The notes beneath the pieces were generated by a model that ran no database searches, was not told the origin of the DNA, and saw only the letters and a list, made by a program, of their open reading frames with translations. A DNA stretch of 64,000 bases from assembly GCA_018241445.1 (NCBI GenBank), contig JAFEDT010000006.1:248001-312000 (forward strand), read 5' to 3'. The translations under genes were made by a program, and so were the position numbers. This stretch comes from Pseudomonadota bacterium. Lineage in GTDB: Bacteria > Pseudomonadota > Gammaproteobacteria > Steroidobacterales > Steroidobacteraceae. Of the stretch, positions 38,348 through 46,927 are shown piece after piece; position 1 is the stretch's first letter; each line of letters opens with the position of its first letter.

Positions 38348-39940
38348 ATGGCGGACGTCAAGCAGCTGGCGTGCGAGTGGGTCGAGGGCAACCGCGATAC
38401 GTTGTCGCAGTGGCACCGGACCATCTGGGACTTCGCCGAGCCGGCCTGGCGTGAGTATCGCTCGGCGGCCTGGTTCGTGCAGCGCCTGCGCGAGGCGGGC
38501 TTCACCGTGGAAGCCGGCAGCGGCGGTATGCCGACCGCTTTTGCCGCGCACTGGTCCAACGGCGCGGGGGCGACAGTCGCCACGTACGCGGAGTACGACG
38601 CAGTTCCCGGCAACTGCCAGGCGGCCGCGACTACCCGTGGTCCGCGGCTCGGCCTGTCGCAGTTCGCGCCCGGCCACACTGATCCGCACTCCGCGCTGGG
38701 CGTCGGCGCGCTGGCGGGCATCCTGGCGACCCAGCATGCAATGAAGTCGGGCGGCGTGACCGGCACGCTGCGCTTCTTCGGCGAACCCGCCGAGAAAGTG
38801 CAGGGCTCCAAGCTGGTCCACGGCCTGAAGGGCTATTACGACGGCATCGATGCGCTGATCAGCTACCACCCCTTCTACATGCTGCCGCTGTGCAATACGA
38901 CGCGCTGGGACACCCACTGTGGCGCGTACTACAGCCGCATCTACTCGTTCATCTGTGACAACGCGGAGAGCTGGGGCAGCGCCGCCAGCGACAGCCCCAT
39001 TGCCGCCGCCCATTCCGCAGCACGCGCCCCCGGGGCCAACGTGGCGCTGTTCACCCTGTATTCGCTGACCAAGGCCACCCAGGAATCCATGCTGGCGCAC
39101 ACCGGCGGCTGGTCGCTGAACGAGGCGATCCTGACCGCCGGCCAGGCGACCGCCGACAACCTGCCGGCGCACCTGGCGCAGATCAACTACGCCTGGCGCG
39201 CCCCGACCGTGCAGATGGCCGACTCCATCCTCGAGGTGCTCGATCGCAACGCCGAACACGCCGCCGCAACGGCGCACTGCCGCCTGGTCAAGCGCTGGGT
39301 GTCGCGCACCCGGCCCGGTGTCGCCAATCACGCGCTCGCGGCGCTCGTGTGGCGCAACCTCAGCGCTGTGGGTGCGCCACGCTACGGCCCGCAAGCCATC
39401 GCGCTGGCGCAGGAGATCCAGCGCAACCTGGGACTGGCGCCGATGGCGCAACCCTTCCTGCCCGCCTGCGAGGAACTGATCGAGCCGCAGGTCGCCGAGG
39501 CCCGCCTGCGCCAACAGATGCCCGCGTGGCAGACGAACTGGACCTCCGACGACTATGTCGAGATGACCTGGTATGCGCCGACGGTGCGGCTGTACATTGC
39601 GCGGCCGATGCTGTCAGTGCCGGCACGGTACCCGGGTTACCCGGCCTGGGTCGCCAACGCGCTGGGCGGACTCGCTCCCTGCATCGACCCGACGGTGCAG
39701 GTCGCCGGCAAGACCATCGCCACTTCGCTGCTGGAGCTGCTGACCAACCCCGCGGCGGTGGCCGCGGCGCGCGCGGAGTTCACCGAGCGCACCGGCGGCG
39801 CGCGCTTTGTCGCGCCGCTGTTGCCCAAGGACTTCGAGCCGCCGCTCGATTACCGCTGGCCGGAATACGCGACCACGGCACGCGGCCCGGACTGGTGGAT
39901 TCCGGCGGCGGCGGAGCTGGAAGAACCACCCTCGCCATGA
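38348..39940 (+). CDS. M20-like peptidase/amidohydrolase (AbgB-related)
   Basis: A 530-residue putative amidohydrolase. The Asp-containing AEYDAVPG (~81-88) and FGEPAEKVQGSK (~144-155) match the AbgB/aminobenzoyl-glutamate hydrolase group of M20D. The usual GHxCGH metal motif is replaced by APGHTDPHSALG (H110, D112, H114), an Asp standing where the Cys normally lies. The family is longer than classical M20D (~530 versus ~400). No signal peptide. ATG 38348 is preceded by GGAGAAGG. Its stop overlaps the next gene's ATG (ATGA). It is the first gene of a four-gene plus-strand operon. Confidence 0.83.
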   Translation: MADVKQLACEWVEGNRDTLSQWHRTIWDFAEPAWREYRSAAWFVQRLREAGFTVEAGSGGMPTAFAAHWSNGAGATVATYAEYDAVPGNCQAAATTRGPRLGLSQFAPGHTDPHSALGVGALAGILATQHAMKSGGVTGTLRFFGEPAEKVQGSKLVHGLKGYYDGIDALISYHPFYMLPLCNTTRWDTHCGAYYSRIYSFICDNAESWGSAASDSPIAAAHSAARAPGANVALFTLYSLTKATQESMLAHTGGWSLNEAILTAGQATADNLPAHLAQINYAWRAPTVQMADSILEVLDRNAEHAAATAHCRLVKRWVSRTRPGVANHALAALVWRNLSAVGAPRYGPQAIALAQEIQRNLGLAPMAQPFLPACEELIEPQVAEARLRQQMPAWQTNWTSDDYVEMTWYAPTVRLYIARPMLSVPARYPGYPAWVANALGGLAPCIDPTVQVAGKTIATSLLELLTNPAAVAAARAEFTERTGGARFVAPLLPKDFEPPLDYRWPEYATTARGPDWWIPAAAELEEPPSP

Positions 39941-41652
39941 CGCGCGACACAGACGCCTACGCGGACCTCGCGTTGCTCGACGGCCGCATCTGGACGGTCG
40001 ATCCGCACACGCCCTGGGCGCAGGCGGTGGCGATCCGTGACGGCCGCTTCGTCGCGGTGGGTTCCGCCGACCAGGTGCAGCGTCACATCGGCCCGTCCAC
40101 GCGGGTAGTGCGGCTGGGCGGGCGCTTCGTCATGCCGGGCCTGTACGACATGCACACCCACCCGGACCTGGCGCTGGCCCCGAAGTACGCCGGCTGCCTC
40201 GACGTGCCGGGCGATCCGACACCGGCGCAGCTCGCGCAGGCGATCCGCGATCATGCCGCGCAGCATCCGGGCGATGGCTGGATCTATGGCAAGCAGTTTG
40301 TCTGGTTCACCTTCCGGCGCGAACGCATCGCGGTGAACCGCCAGTGGCTGGACTCGGTGCTGCCTGACCGGCCGATTGCCATACACGACCGCTCCTGGGG
40401 TGCGCTGCTGGTCAACAGCAAGGCGCTGGCGCTGGCGGGCATCAGTGCCGCCACCCCGGATCCGGGCAACGGTTACGTCGAGCGCGATGCCGTGACGGGC
40501 GAGCCGACCGGGGTGTTGGTCGATGGCGCCTACTCACTGGTGTACCGCGTGATGCCGCCGCCGTCACCGGCCGCGCTGGAGCGGGCCTACGGTGACGCCC
40601 TGCACTTCCAGGCATCGCGCGGGGTGGTCGGCACCAAGTACGTGCACGTGTGCGAGCATCGCCTGAACGCGCTGCAGGCACTGGACCGGCGCGGCCGGCT
40701 GAGCGCGCGCGTGGAGGCCGCCATCAGCTGGCAGGACGACATCTTCCCGGTACGGCGGCGTTGGCAACTGCTGGCGGGCGAGCGCCACTACTACCGCTCA
40801 CGGCGGCTCAACGCCAACGCGGTCAAGTTCCACTTCGACGGCACCCACGAGGCGCGCTCCTCCTATCTGGCCACCCCGTGGGTGGCGGGTGAGCCCTGGC
40901 GCGGACATCTCAACCTGACCGCCGAGCACCTCACCGACATGCTGGTGCAGATGGAACGCGCGGGCATCCGCGTGATCGCGCACTGCACCGGTGACGGCGC
41001 ATCGGATGTATTCCTCGAGGCCGTGGCCCGGGCGCGGCAGCGGGCGGGCGGCGGGCCGGCGCGCGTGCGCCATCAGTGCTCGCATTGCACCCTGCTGCTG
41101 GACCGCAACCTGGCGCGCTTCGCCGAGTTGGGAGTGACCGCGGAATTCTCGCCCGTGGGCTGGGTGCCGGGGCCGTTCGCCTTCGCCCGCCGCGACGCCT
41201 TCGGCGCGCCGCGCATGCCGCGGGCCTACAACTTCAAGGGGGTGCTCGATGCCGGCGGTGTTGCCGTCATGGGCACCGACTGGCCGGTGTCGGCCCTCGA
41301 TCCCTGGATCGGCTTCGAGGGCATGGTGACCCGCCAGGATCCGGCGCACCCGGAACTGGGGGCCTTCTTTGGCGAGCCGATCGCGCTCGAAGCCGCCATC
41401 AGGGTGATGACCATCAACGGGGCGTGGAGCATGGACCTGGAGCACGAGGCCGGCAGCATCAGCGCCGGCAAGCGTGCCGATCTCATCGTCCTCGATCGCA
41501 ACCTGTTCGAGGTGGACGCGGCCGCGGGCGCCATCCGCGACACGCGCGTGCAGCTGACCCTGGTGGATGGAGAACCCACCTGGGACGGCGGCGGACTGTT
41601 GCGCGGCGCCGGGATCGCACCGTTGTGGGACAGTCCCGCGCCCCTGCTGTGA
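39937..41652 (+). CDS. YtcJ-like metal-dependent amidohydrolase
   Basis: A 571-residue amidohydrolase-superfamily protein (amidohydrolase_3 group). The N-terminal ADLALLDGRIWTVDPHTPWAQAVAI and VMPGLYDMHTHPD hold the first metal motif (HTH). IAHCTGDGASDVFLEA and MGTDWPVSALDPW supply later His and Asp ligands, and the closing AGKRADLIVLDRNLFEV is typical. It acts on C-N bonds, with deaminase/amidase substrates undetermined. Coupled by ATGA overlaps to the M20 gene before and to the COG0523 GTPase after. A second, secreted paralogue lies at 50342-52129. Confidence 0.9.
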   Translation: MTRDTDAYADLALLDGRIWTVDPHTPWAQAVAIRDGRFVAVGSADQVQRHIGPSTRVVRLGGRFVMPGLYDMHTHPDLALAPKYAGCLDVPGDPTPAQLAQAIRDHAAQHPGDGWIYGKQFVWFTFRRERIAVNRQWLDSVLPDRPIAIHDRSWGALLVNSKALALAGISAATPDPGNGYVERDAVTGEPTGVLVDGAYSLVYRVMPPPSPAALERAYGDALHFQASRGVVGTKYVHVCEHRLNALQALDRRGRLSARVEAAISWQDDIFPVRRRWQLLAGERHYYRSRRLNANAVKFHFDGTHEARSSYLATPWVAGEPWRGHLNLTAEHLTDMLVQMERAGIRVIAHCTGDGASDVFLEAVARARQRAGGGPARVRHQCSHCTLLLDRNLARFAELGVTAEFSPVGWVPGPFAFARRDAFGAPRMPRAYNFKGVLDAGGVAVMGTDWPVSALDPWIGFEGMVTRQDPAHPELGAFFGEPIALEAAIRVMTINGAWSMDLEHEAGSISAGKRADLIVLDRNLFEVDAAAGAIRDTRVQLTLVDGEPTWDGGGLLRGAGIAPLWDSPAPLL

Positions 41653-42602
41653 CGACTCCCCTGCCGCTCACGGTGCTGGGGGGATTCCTCGGCGCCGGCA
41701 AGACCACGCTGGTCAACCGGCTGCTGGCCGGCGCGCGCGGCGTGCGCCTGGCGGTCCTGGTCAACGACTTTGGCGCCGTCAGCATCGACCAGTACCTGAT
41801 CGCCGGCCGTGACGCGCAGGTCGTGACGCTGGCCAACGGCTGCATCTGCTGCAGTCTGCAGCAGGACCTCATCACACAGGTGGAGGAGCTGGCGGCGCGC
41901 GGCGCCGGCGCCTTCGATCACCTGCTGATCGAGGCCAGCGGCCTGTCGGATCCGTCGCAACTGTTGCGCACGCTCGGCCACCCGCGCCTGCGCGAGCGGA
42001 TCAGCATCAACTGCTGCGCCACGGTGCTGGATGCGGCGCGCTTCAGCGAACTGGATGGCGCGGCGCGCGCTCTGGCAGAACAGCAGCTGCTTGGCGCCGA
42101 CATCGCGTTGCTGAGCAAGCTCGATGCAGCCGGCGAGGCGCCGGCTGAGGCTGCACGCGCGCACCTGCGCGAGGCGGGCGTGCGCTGCCTGGACATCACT
42201 GATGTCGCCGCCCTGTGGACAGTGCTGCTGGGACAGGAGCACGCCACTGCACAGGAAAGGCGCTACCTGCCGGCTGCGCCCGCCGCGGCGGACCAGTTCG
42301 AACATTGGTCCTTCGAGCCCGCCGGGACCTGCGAACTGCATGCGCTGCGTGCCACGCTGGCATCCCTGCCAGTGCAGATCTACCGGGCGAAGGGCTTCGT
42401 GCGGGTGCGCGAGGCCGAAGGTCTGCGCTGTACCGTACAGGTGGTGGGCGACCGGGTCGACATCCGCCGCGCCGGCGGTGACAGCCTGCCGGGCGAGGAT
42501 ATACTGGTGTTTGTTGCGGCCCGCGGCCGCGTCGACTGGACGGATGTCACACGTCGCCTGCACGGCTGCCTGACAGCGGTGCGCGCGCCGGGCCCATCAT
42601 GA
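41649..42602 (+). CDS. COG0523 GTPase, CobW/YjiA-type metallochaperone
   Basis: A 317-residue P-loop GTPase. Walker A GGFLGAGKTTLV (11-22), the metal-binding CxCC motif in NGCICCSL (C65, C67, C68), Walker B-type LIEASGLSDP and the guanine-specificity motif SKLD are visible; a CobW_C domain ends the protein. Members deliver zinc, cobalt or other metals to client enzymes. No cobalamin gene is nearby. GTG start overlaps the amidohydrolase stop (GTGA). Placement within an operon of two metallohydrolases suggests they are its clients, an inference. Confidence 0.9.
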   Translation: MTTPLPLTVLGGFLGAGKTTLVNRLLAGARGVRLAVLVNDFGAVSIDQYLIAGRDAQVVTLANGCICCSLQQDLITQVEELAARGAGAFDHLLIEASGLSDPSQLLRTLGHPRLRERISINCCATVLDAARFSELDGAARALAEQQLLGADIALLSKLDAAGEAPAEAARAHLREAGVRCLDITDVAALWTVLLGQEHATAQERRYLPAAPAAADQFEHWSFEPAGTCELHALRATLASLPVQIYRAKGFVRVREAEGLRCTVQVVGDRVDIRRAGGDSLPGEDILVFVAARGRVDWTDVTRRLHGCLTAVRAPGPS

Positions 42603-43885
42603 CCACCCCCACCGCGGCCAACGCCGGCCGGATTTACTACGGCTGGAAAGTCCTGGCCGCCCTGTTCCTCTCGGGCTTCATGGTCTACGGCGGCGGACTG
42701 TACTGCTTCGTGTTGTTCGTGCCGCGCCTGATCGAGGAGTTCGGCTGGAGCCACGCCGCCACCAGCGGCCTGTTCTCGGCATTCTGGCTGTCCGCCCCGC
42801 TGCTGCTGCTGGGCGGCTACGGCATCAAGCGCCTGGGGATGGTCCGCATGCTGGTGACCGGCATTCTCATCGAGGCCACCTGCGTGATGGTGCTGGCGCT
42901 GCTGTCCAACCTGTGGGAGATGTACCTGCTGCGCATCCTCATGGGCCTGGGCAAGGTCATGTTCGCGGTGACACTGCCCTACGCGGTATCGCGCTGGTTT
43001 TCGCGCAACTTCTCCCTGGGACTCGGTATCGGCTGGGCCGGCTGGCACATCGGCGGCATGGTGCTGGTCCCCCTGGCCTCACTCATCATCAGCCACTACG
43101 GCTGGCGCGCCGCCTGCATGTCGATCGGTGTCGGGCTGCTGACCATCGGGCTGATCCCCCTGCTGCTTGCACTGCGCGTGCGCTCGCCCCACGAGCTCGG
43201 CCTCGGCACCGACGGCGATCCACTCACGGCCGGCGCCACGACTCCCGATGACAGCACCGCACCCGGGCACAGTGGCGATGCGCCGCAAGGCTCGCTCGGC
43301 GAAGTGCTGCGTAGCGGCGCCTTCTGGCTGGTCGCCCTGATCACCGTACTTTATTACTCCTGCTACGGCGGCCTGCTGGCGCAGGAGGCCGTGGTGGTTG
43401 AGGGCGCGGGCTTCACGCCCGGCCTGGCATCGCTGGTGCTGGGTTCCACCGCGGGCTTCGCGGCGCTGAGCGGCCTCATCGCCGGCTGGATCCTGGACCG
43501 CTTCTCGATCCGCGCCGTGGGAGTCGGGGTGTACCTTGTCATGCTGGCCGGCGCCGCGGCGCTGCTGGCGGTGGCGCATCTGCACTCCGAGCCGGCGCTG
43601 ATCGTGTACGCGGTCGCCTTCGGCGCGGCGATTGGCGCCTCCGATCTGTACTTCGTGACGCTGCTGCGCAAGCGCTTCAGCACGGTGAGCGTGGCCTACA
43701 TCTACAGCGGCTGGTACTTCTGTGAGCTGTTCACGCTGTTTGTCGCACCGATCGCGATCGGGCGGGTGTTCGACGTGACCCGCAGCTTCGACATCACCCT
43801 CGGTCTGCTGGTGCTGAGCGCGGGGCTGGCCTTCGCCCTCGGCGGCCTGACCATGCTGCCGCGGCGCGCGCTCAGTGAGCGGTGA
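42599..43885 (+). CDS. MFS transporter, oxalate/formate antiporter-type
   Basis: A 428-residue 12-helix transporter. YYGWKVLAALFLSGFMVYGGGLYCFVLFVPRLIEEFGWS is the start pattern of MCT/oxalate-formate-type MFS carriers for small carboxylates; ISHYGWRAACMSIGVG and a central charged loop (~205-235) follow. It probably imports the substrate of the operon or exports an acid product. ATG overlaps the COG0523 stop (ATGA), so all four plus-strand genes form one translationally coupled unit. It ends overlapping the convergent small gene by 14 bases. Confidence 0.88.
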   Translation: MTTPTAANAGRIYYGWKVLAALFLSGFMVYGGGLYCFVLFVPRLIEEFGWSHAATSGLFSAFWLSAPLLLLGGYGIKRLGMVRMLVTGILIEATCVMVLALLSNLWEMYLLRILMGLGKVMFAVTLPYAVSRWFSRNFSLGLGIGWAGWHIGGMVLVPLASLIISHYGWRAACMSIGVGLLTIGLIPLLLALRVRSPHELGLGTDGDPLTAGATTPDDSTAPGHSGDAPQGSLGEVLRSGAFWLVALITVLYYSCYGGLLAQEAVVVEGAGFTPGLASLVLGSTAGFAALSGLIAGWILDRFSIRAVGVGVYLVMLAGAAALLAVAHLHSEPALIVYAVAFGAAIGASDLYFVTLLRKRFSTVSVAYIYSGWYFCELFTLFVAPIAIGRVFDVTRSFDITLGLLVLSAGLAFALGGLTMLPRRALSER

Positions 43886-44213
43886 ACGCCCGGCGCACCT
43901 GGTGCAGCAGCGCTTTCGCGTTGTCCGCCTGGTTGGACACCCGCTGCGCGGTGACGGTGCTCTCCGGTCCGACCGCCTCAAGAAATGCGCGATTGGCGTG
44001 CACGTAATCCCCGCCGGCCTCGTAACAGCGCGCAGCCTTCTGATACTCACCCTGGTTGAACAGCAGTTCCGCCAGAGCGCGCGCCTGTTCGGGCGCGGCG
44101 GCCGGACACCCGGCCGGTGCCTGCGGTACGTCCGCGAGCGCGAAGCGCGCGTTCACCGCCAGGGCCGCGACCAGGACTGCGGCGATAAGGGGCCTTAAGC
44201 TGGTTGGTTTCAT
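43872..44213 (-). CDS. small secreted hypothetical, TPR-like
   Basis: About 113 residues with an N-terminal signal peptide (LRPLIAAVLVAALAVNARFALA, cleavage after ~28). The mature part has a helical repeat resembling one TPR (EQARALAELLFNQGEYQKAARCYEAGGDYVHANRAFLEAV) and two cysteines that could pair. No family recognised. ATG 44213 gives a compact signal; an in-frame start at 44276 would add 21 residues. It is convergent with the MFS gene. The 104-base gap before the TonB receptor stop holds nothing recognisable. Confidence 0.55.
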   Translation of the reverse strand: MKPTSLRPLIAAVLVAALAVNARFALADVPQAPAGCPAAAPEQARALAELLFNQGEYQKAARCYEAGGDYVHANRAFLEAVGPESTVTAQRVSNQADNAKALLHQVRRAFTAH

Positions 44214-44317
44214 GGGACATGAAATGGGTCCCTGGGCCACGCGAACAATGAACAGTACGGGTGGAACGGCCCTCATCCTGAGGAGATAGCCCCGGACCAG
44301 TCGGACTGGCGAGCCGG

Positions 44318-46627
44318 CTACGGCGCGTCCGGGGGGTGCGCAGCGCCCGTGCGGTACGAGACCCCGAGCCAGGCCCCGCGCGGCACACCGACACTGCGGA
44401 ACTGCTCCGCCCGCCAGCTGGTCGCGGTGGCGTCGAAACTGTCTCCCGGCGCCGTGAACACGTTTTCGCCGAGCGTGCCGAAGGTGTAATAGCGTCGCTC
44501 AAAGACGTTGTCGATGCGCGCGAACAGGCTCCAGCGGGTGGAGAAGTCAAAGTGCGCATCGAGGTTCACCAGCAGGTAGCCTGGCAGCGGCCCATTGACG
44601 TCCTGGTTGCACTCGTCGCCCCGCGCGAACTGGCTGGACTGTGCGAGAGCCGTGACGCCAAGCCCGAAGCGGCCGGCCTCGTACTGCGTGCGCAGCTTGA
44701 AGACATGACCTGGAATTCCAGGCATGCGGTCCCCGGGAAGCACCCGGATTTCGGTGCAGGCTGCACAGCTGATTGGCGCGGCCGCGGAGTTGTCCGGACT
44801 GTTGAGCACCAGGGGCGCCTGGAACGTCGCCCGCAACCAGGTGTAGTGCGCGCTCACCGAGAAGCCGCGCGCGCCGGCGGTAAGGCCCAGCTCCACGCCC
44901 TGGCGGCGGGTCTGACCCACGTTCCTGAAGTAGCCGGCGCCCACCGCGCCACCGCCCGCGGAGACGAACTGGATGTCGTTGTCCAGGTTGGTGCGGAACA
45001 CCGCGGCGGTGAAGGAGGCGTGACCTCCCAGCGTACCGCGCGCTCCCGCCTCGAAGGTCTTCGCGATCACCGGCCGCAGCGGCGGGTCCGCGGCGAAAGC
45101 GTTGGGCAGGCTGCAGGGCGCACCCGGATCGGCGCAGGTCAGCTCCACCGGCGTCGGCGTGCGCATGCCCTCCTCGTAGCGTCCATAGAGCGTCAGCGCC
45201 CGCGAGGGACTGAAGGTCAACCCCACCGCAGGATTGAAGCGGGTGAAGCTGTGCCGGCCGTTGAGCGCCGCGCCCAGCCGGTCCTGCAGCATGACACGGG
45301 CGTCGTTATAGCGGCCGGCGAGATTCAGGAACAGCCGCTCGCTGATCCCGAAGGTATCGGTGACATAGATGCCCGCGGAGCGGCTGCTCGCGTGCAGGCG
45401 GGTGTGCAGATCCGGGGGCGCCGTCGAGAAGGTATCACGCGAGGCGCCAGCTTCCTGGCTGTACTGCCAGAAGTTGGTTGCTCCACGATCCCAGGCCAGC
45501 CCGGCAACCAGGGTGTTGCGATGACCGGCTACGGCCGCGTGCCCCGACAGCTGCAGCGCCGCCCCGGGACGGTACTGGTCGATCTGCTCGATGGCATTGC
45601 CGGTGGGCTCGTTGCCGGCAGCGACGGGCATGCTGGGGTTGAAGTCATTGTTGACGTTGCTGTTGACGATCGCGCTGCTGACCTTGCGGTAGTAGAGCTG
45701 CTCCGCAAGCGTCCAGTCCTGCCCGAGACGATGGCTGGCGTTGAGATTCAGCAGGACCGTGGAGTCATCCTGGGCGTCAGGCCAGGTGTAGGCCTGCAGC
45801 GGGTCATCAAGGAAGGAGCGCGGCAGGGTCTGGTTCCCCTGCAGGCTGCTGTCCGCCCATGTCAGCGACAGCGTCATGTCATTGATGCGGTCGCGATAGC
45901 CGACCTTGCCGAATCCCTGCCGCACCCGGCTCGGGTTGTGATCAGCCCAACCGTCATCGTCATAGACGGTGCCGGCGACATACCAGTCGAGGCGCTCGCC
46001 ATGGCCGCCGGAATCGGCCTGCAGCTCACGCCGGCCAAAGGAGCCGCCCTGCCATTGCACCCCGCTGCCGCCGGAATCGAAGCCGCGCTTCGTCGTCACC
46101 ACGACGGCTCCCCCCAGGGTGTTGAGGCCGAATACCGGGTTGGAGCCCGGAGTCACCTCGATGCCGGAGATGGCCGACTGCGGGATGAGCTCCCAATTGA
46201 CGGCGTCACCAAAAGCCTCGTTGACCCGCACGCCGTCCACGAATACGGACACCCCCTGCGGCGTGCCGAGGATCGGCGAACCCGTGAAGCCGCGGAAATT
46301 GATGTCCGGCTGGAAGGGGTTTGCCTGCGTGTCGTTGGTGTTGACGCTGCCGACCAGCTGATTGAGCGCGTCCGCGACACCATGCGTGCGGCCGCCATCG
46401 AGCTGACCGGCAGTCACGCGCTGCACGTTGGCGGGAACTTGCGTGAGTGACAGGTCGGCCCCCGGGAGCGGCGCTGCAACCACCACCTCCGGGAGCGTGC
46501 TCCCGTCGTTGCCTGCAGCGCGGGCCATGCCCGGCAGCGCTGCGGCCAGCTGGCACAGCGTCGCAGCACCGATCGACAGGGCCTGCCGGACGACGATGCC
46601 GGACGTGACGGGGCGTGGCCTCCTCAC
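44318..46627 (-). CDS. TonB-dependent outer-membrane receptor
   Basis: About 769 residues. A signal (SIGAATLCQLAAALPGMARA) precedes a plug domain (GVADALNQLVGSVN, INFRGFTGSPILGTPQGVSVFVDGVRVNEAFGD, GSNPVFGLNTLGGAVVVTTKRG), followed by the 22-strand barrel ending in AWLGVSYRTG. It takes up a scarce ligand such as a metal complex or glycan with TonB energy. Ligand unknown; no transporter is adjacent. GTG at 46627 (MRRPRPVTSG) is favoured because it starts a conventional signal; an ATG at 46777 would add 50 residues without signal character and include the 15-bp tandem repeat. Confidence 0.88.
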   Translation of the reverse strand: MRRPRPVTSGIVVRQALSIGAATLCQLAAALPGMARAAGNDGSTLPEVVVAAPLPGADLSLTQVPANVQRVTAGQLDGGRTHGVADALNQLVGSVNTNDTQANPFQPDINFRGFTGSPILGTPQGVSVFVDGVRVNEAFGDAVNWELIPQSAISGIEVTPGSNPVFGLNTLGGAVVVTTKRGFDSGGSGVQWQGGSFGRRELQADSGGHGERLDWYVAGTVYDDDGWADHNPSRVRQGFGKVGYRDRINDMTLSLTWADSSLQGNQTLPRSFLDDPLQAYTWPDAQDDSTVLLNLNASHRLGQDWTLAEQLYYRKVSSAIVNSNVNNDFNPSMPVAAGNEPTGNAIEQIDQYRPGAALQLSGHAAVAGHRNTLVAGLAWDRGATNFWQYSQEAGASRDTFSTAPPDLHTRLHASSRSAGIYVTDTFGISERLFLNLAGRYNDARVMLQDRLGAALNGRHSFTRFNPAVGLTFSPSRALTLYGRYEEGMRTPTPVELTCADPGAPCSLPNAFAADPPLRPVIAKTFEAGARGTLGGHASFTAAVFRTNLDNDIQFVSAGGGAVGAGYFRNVGQTRRQGVELGLTAGARGFSVSAHYTWLRATFQAPLVLNSPDNSAAAPISCAACTEIRVLPGDRMPGIPGHVFKLRTQYEAGRFGLGVTALAQSSQFARGDECNQDVNGPLPGYLLVNLDAHFDFSTRWSLFARIDNVFERRYYTFGTLGENVFTAPGDSFDATATSWRAEQFRSVGVPRGAWLGVSYRTGAAHPPDAP

Positions 46628-46715
46628 CTCGACCCGGAGCCCGGGATCTTCTGTGGGGCAGATTCGCGCGGCGCGCCTGCGGGTGCACGGCGGACCGGCT
46701 TGCGCGGATTCCTGC

Positions 46716-46745
46716 GTTGCGTGGACATCGGTTGCGTGGACATCG
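46716..46745. repeat. 15-bp perfect tandem duplication
   Basis: GTTGCGTGGACATCG occurs twice with no gap. It lies 89-118 bases upstream of the favoured GTG start of the TonB receptor, so it would be in the leader or promoter; if translation begins at 46777 it encodes DVHAT twice. Confidence 0.8.
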
Positions 46746-46863
46746 GCGCATGATGCCAAGAATCCGCGCCCCTGCAATCCCGCCTGCTCTGGAACTTCGC
46801 AGTGAAGGCAACAACGGCATGCCCGCAGGCCCGGTGCGCGGGATGCAGGCGCCTTGCCCGGGA

Positions 46864-46903
46864 GTGTGTAAAGCTATACACACCTCGTACCGATGCAGGT
46901 ACG
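46864..46903. promoter_or_regulatory. two adjacent inverted repeats upstream of TonB receptor
   Basis: GTGTGTA-AAGCTA-TACACAC (46864-46883, 7-bp arms) is followed two bases later by CGTAC-N8-GTACG (46886-46903, 5-bp arms). They lie in the 150-base gap between the 5-FTHF cyclo-ligase stop and the receptor's longest possible start. They could be regulator sites for the receptor or weak hairpins ending the cyclo-ligase message; no T-run follows on the minus strand. Confidence 0.45.
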
Positions 46904-46927
46904 TGCCCCCGCCGGCGGTCAACCGCA

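Noticed and set aside
44336..46450. 704-codon plus-strand open frame across the TonB receptor
   Set aside because: Antisense to a receptor with plug and barrel signatures; no protein-like features.
46778..46927. Possible cobalamin riboswitch ahead of the TonB receptor
   Set aside because: No B12-box-like consensus or core fold was recognised; only two simple dyads are present.
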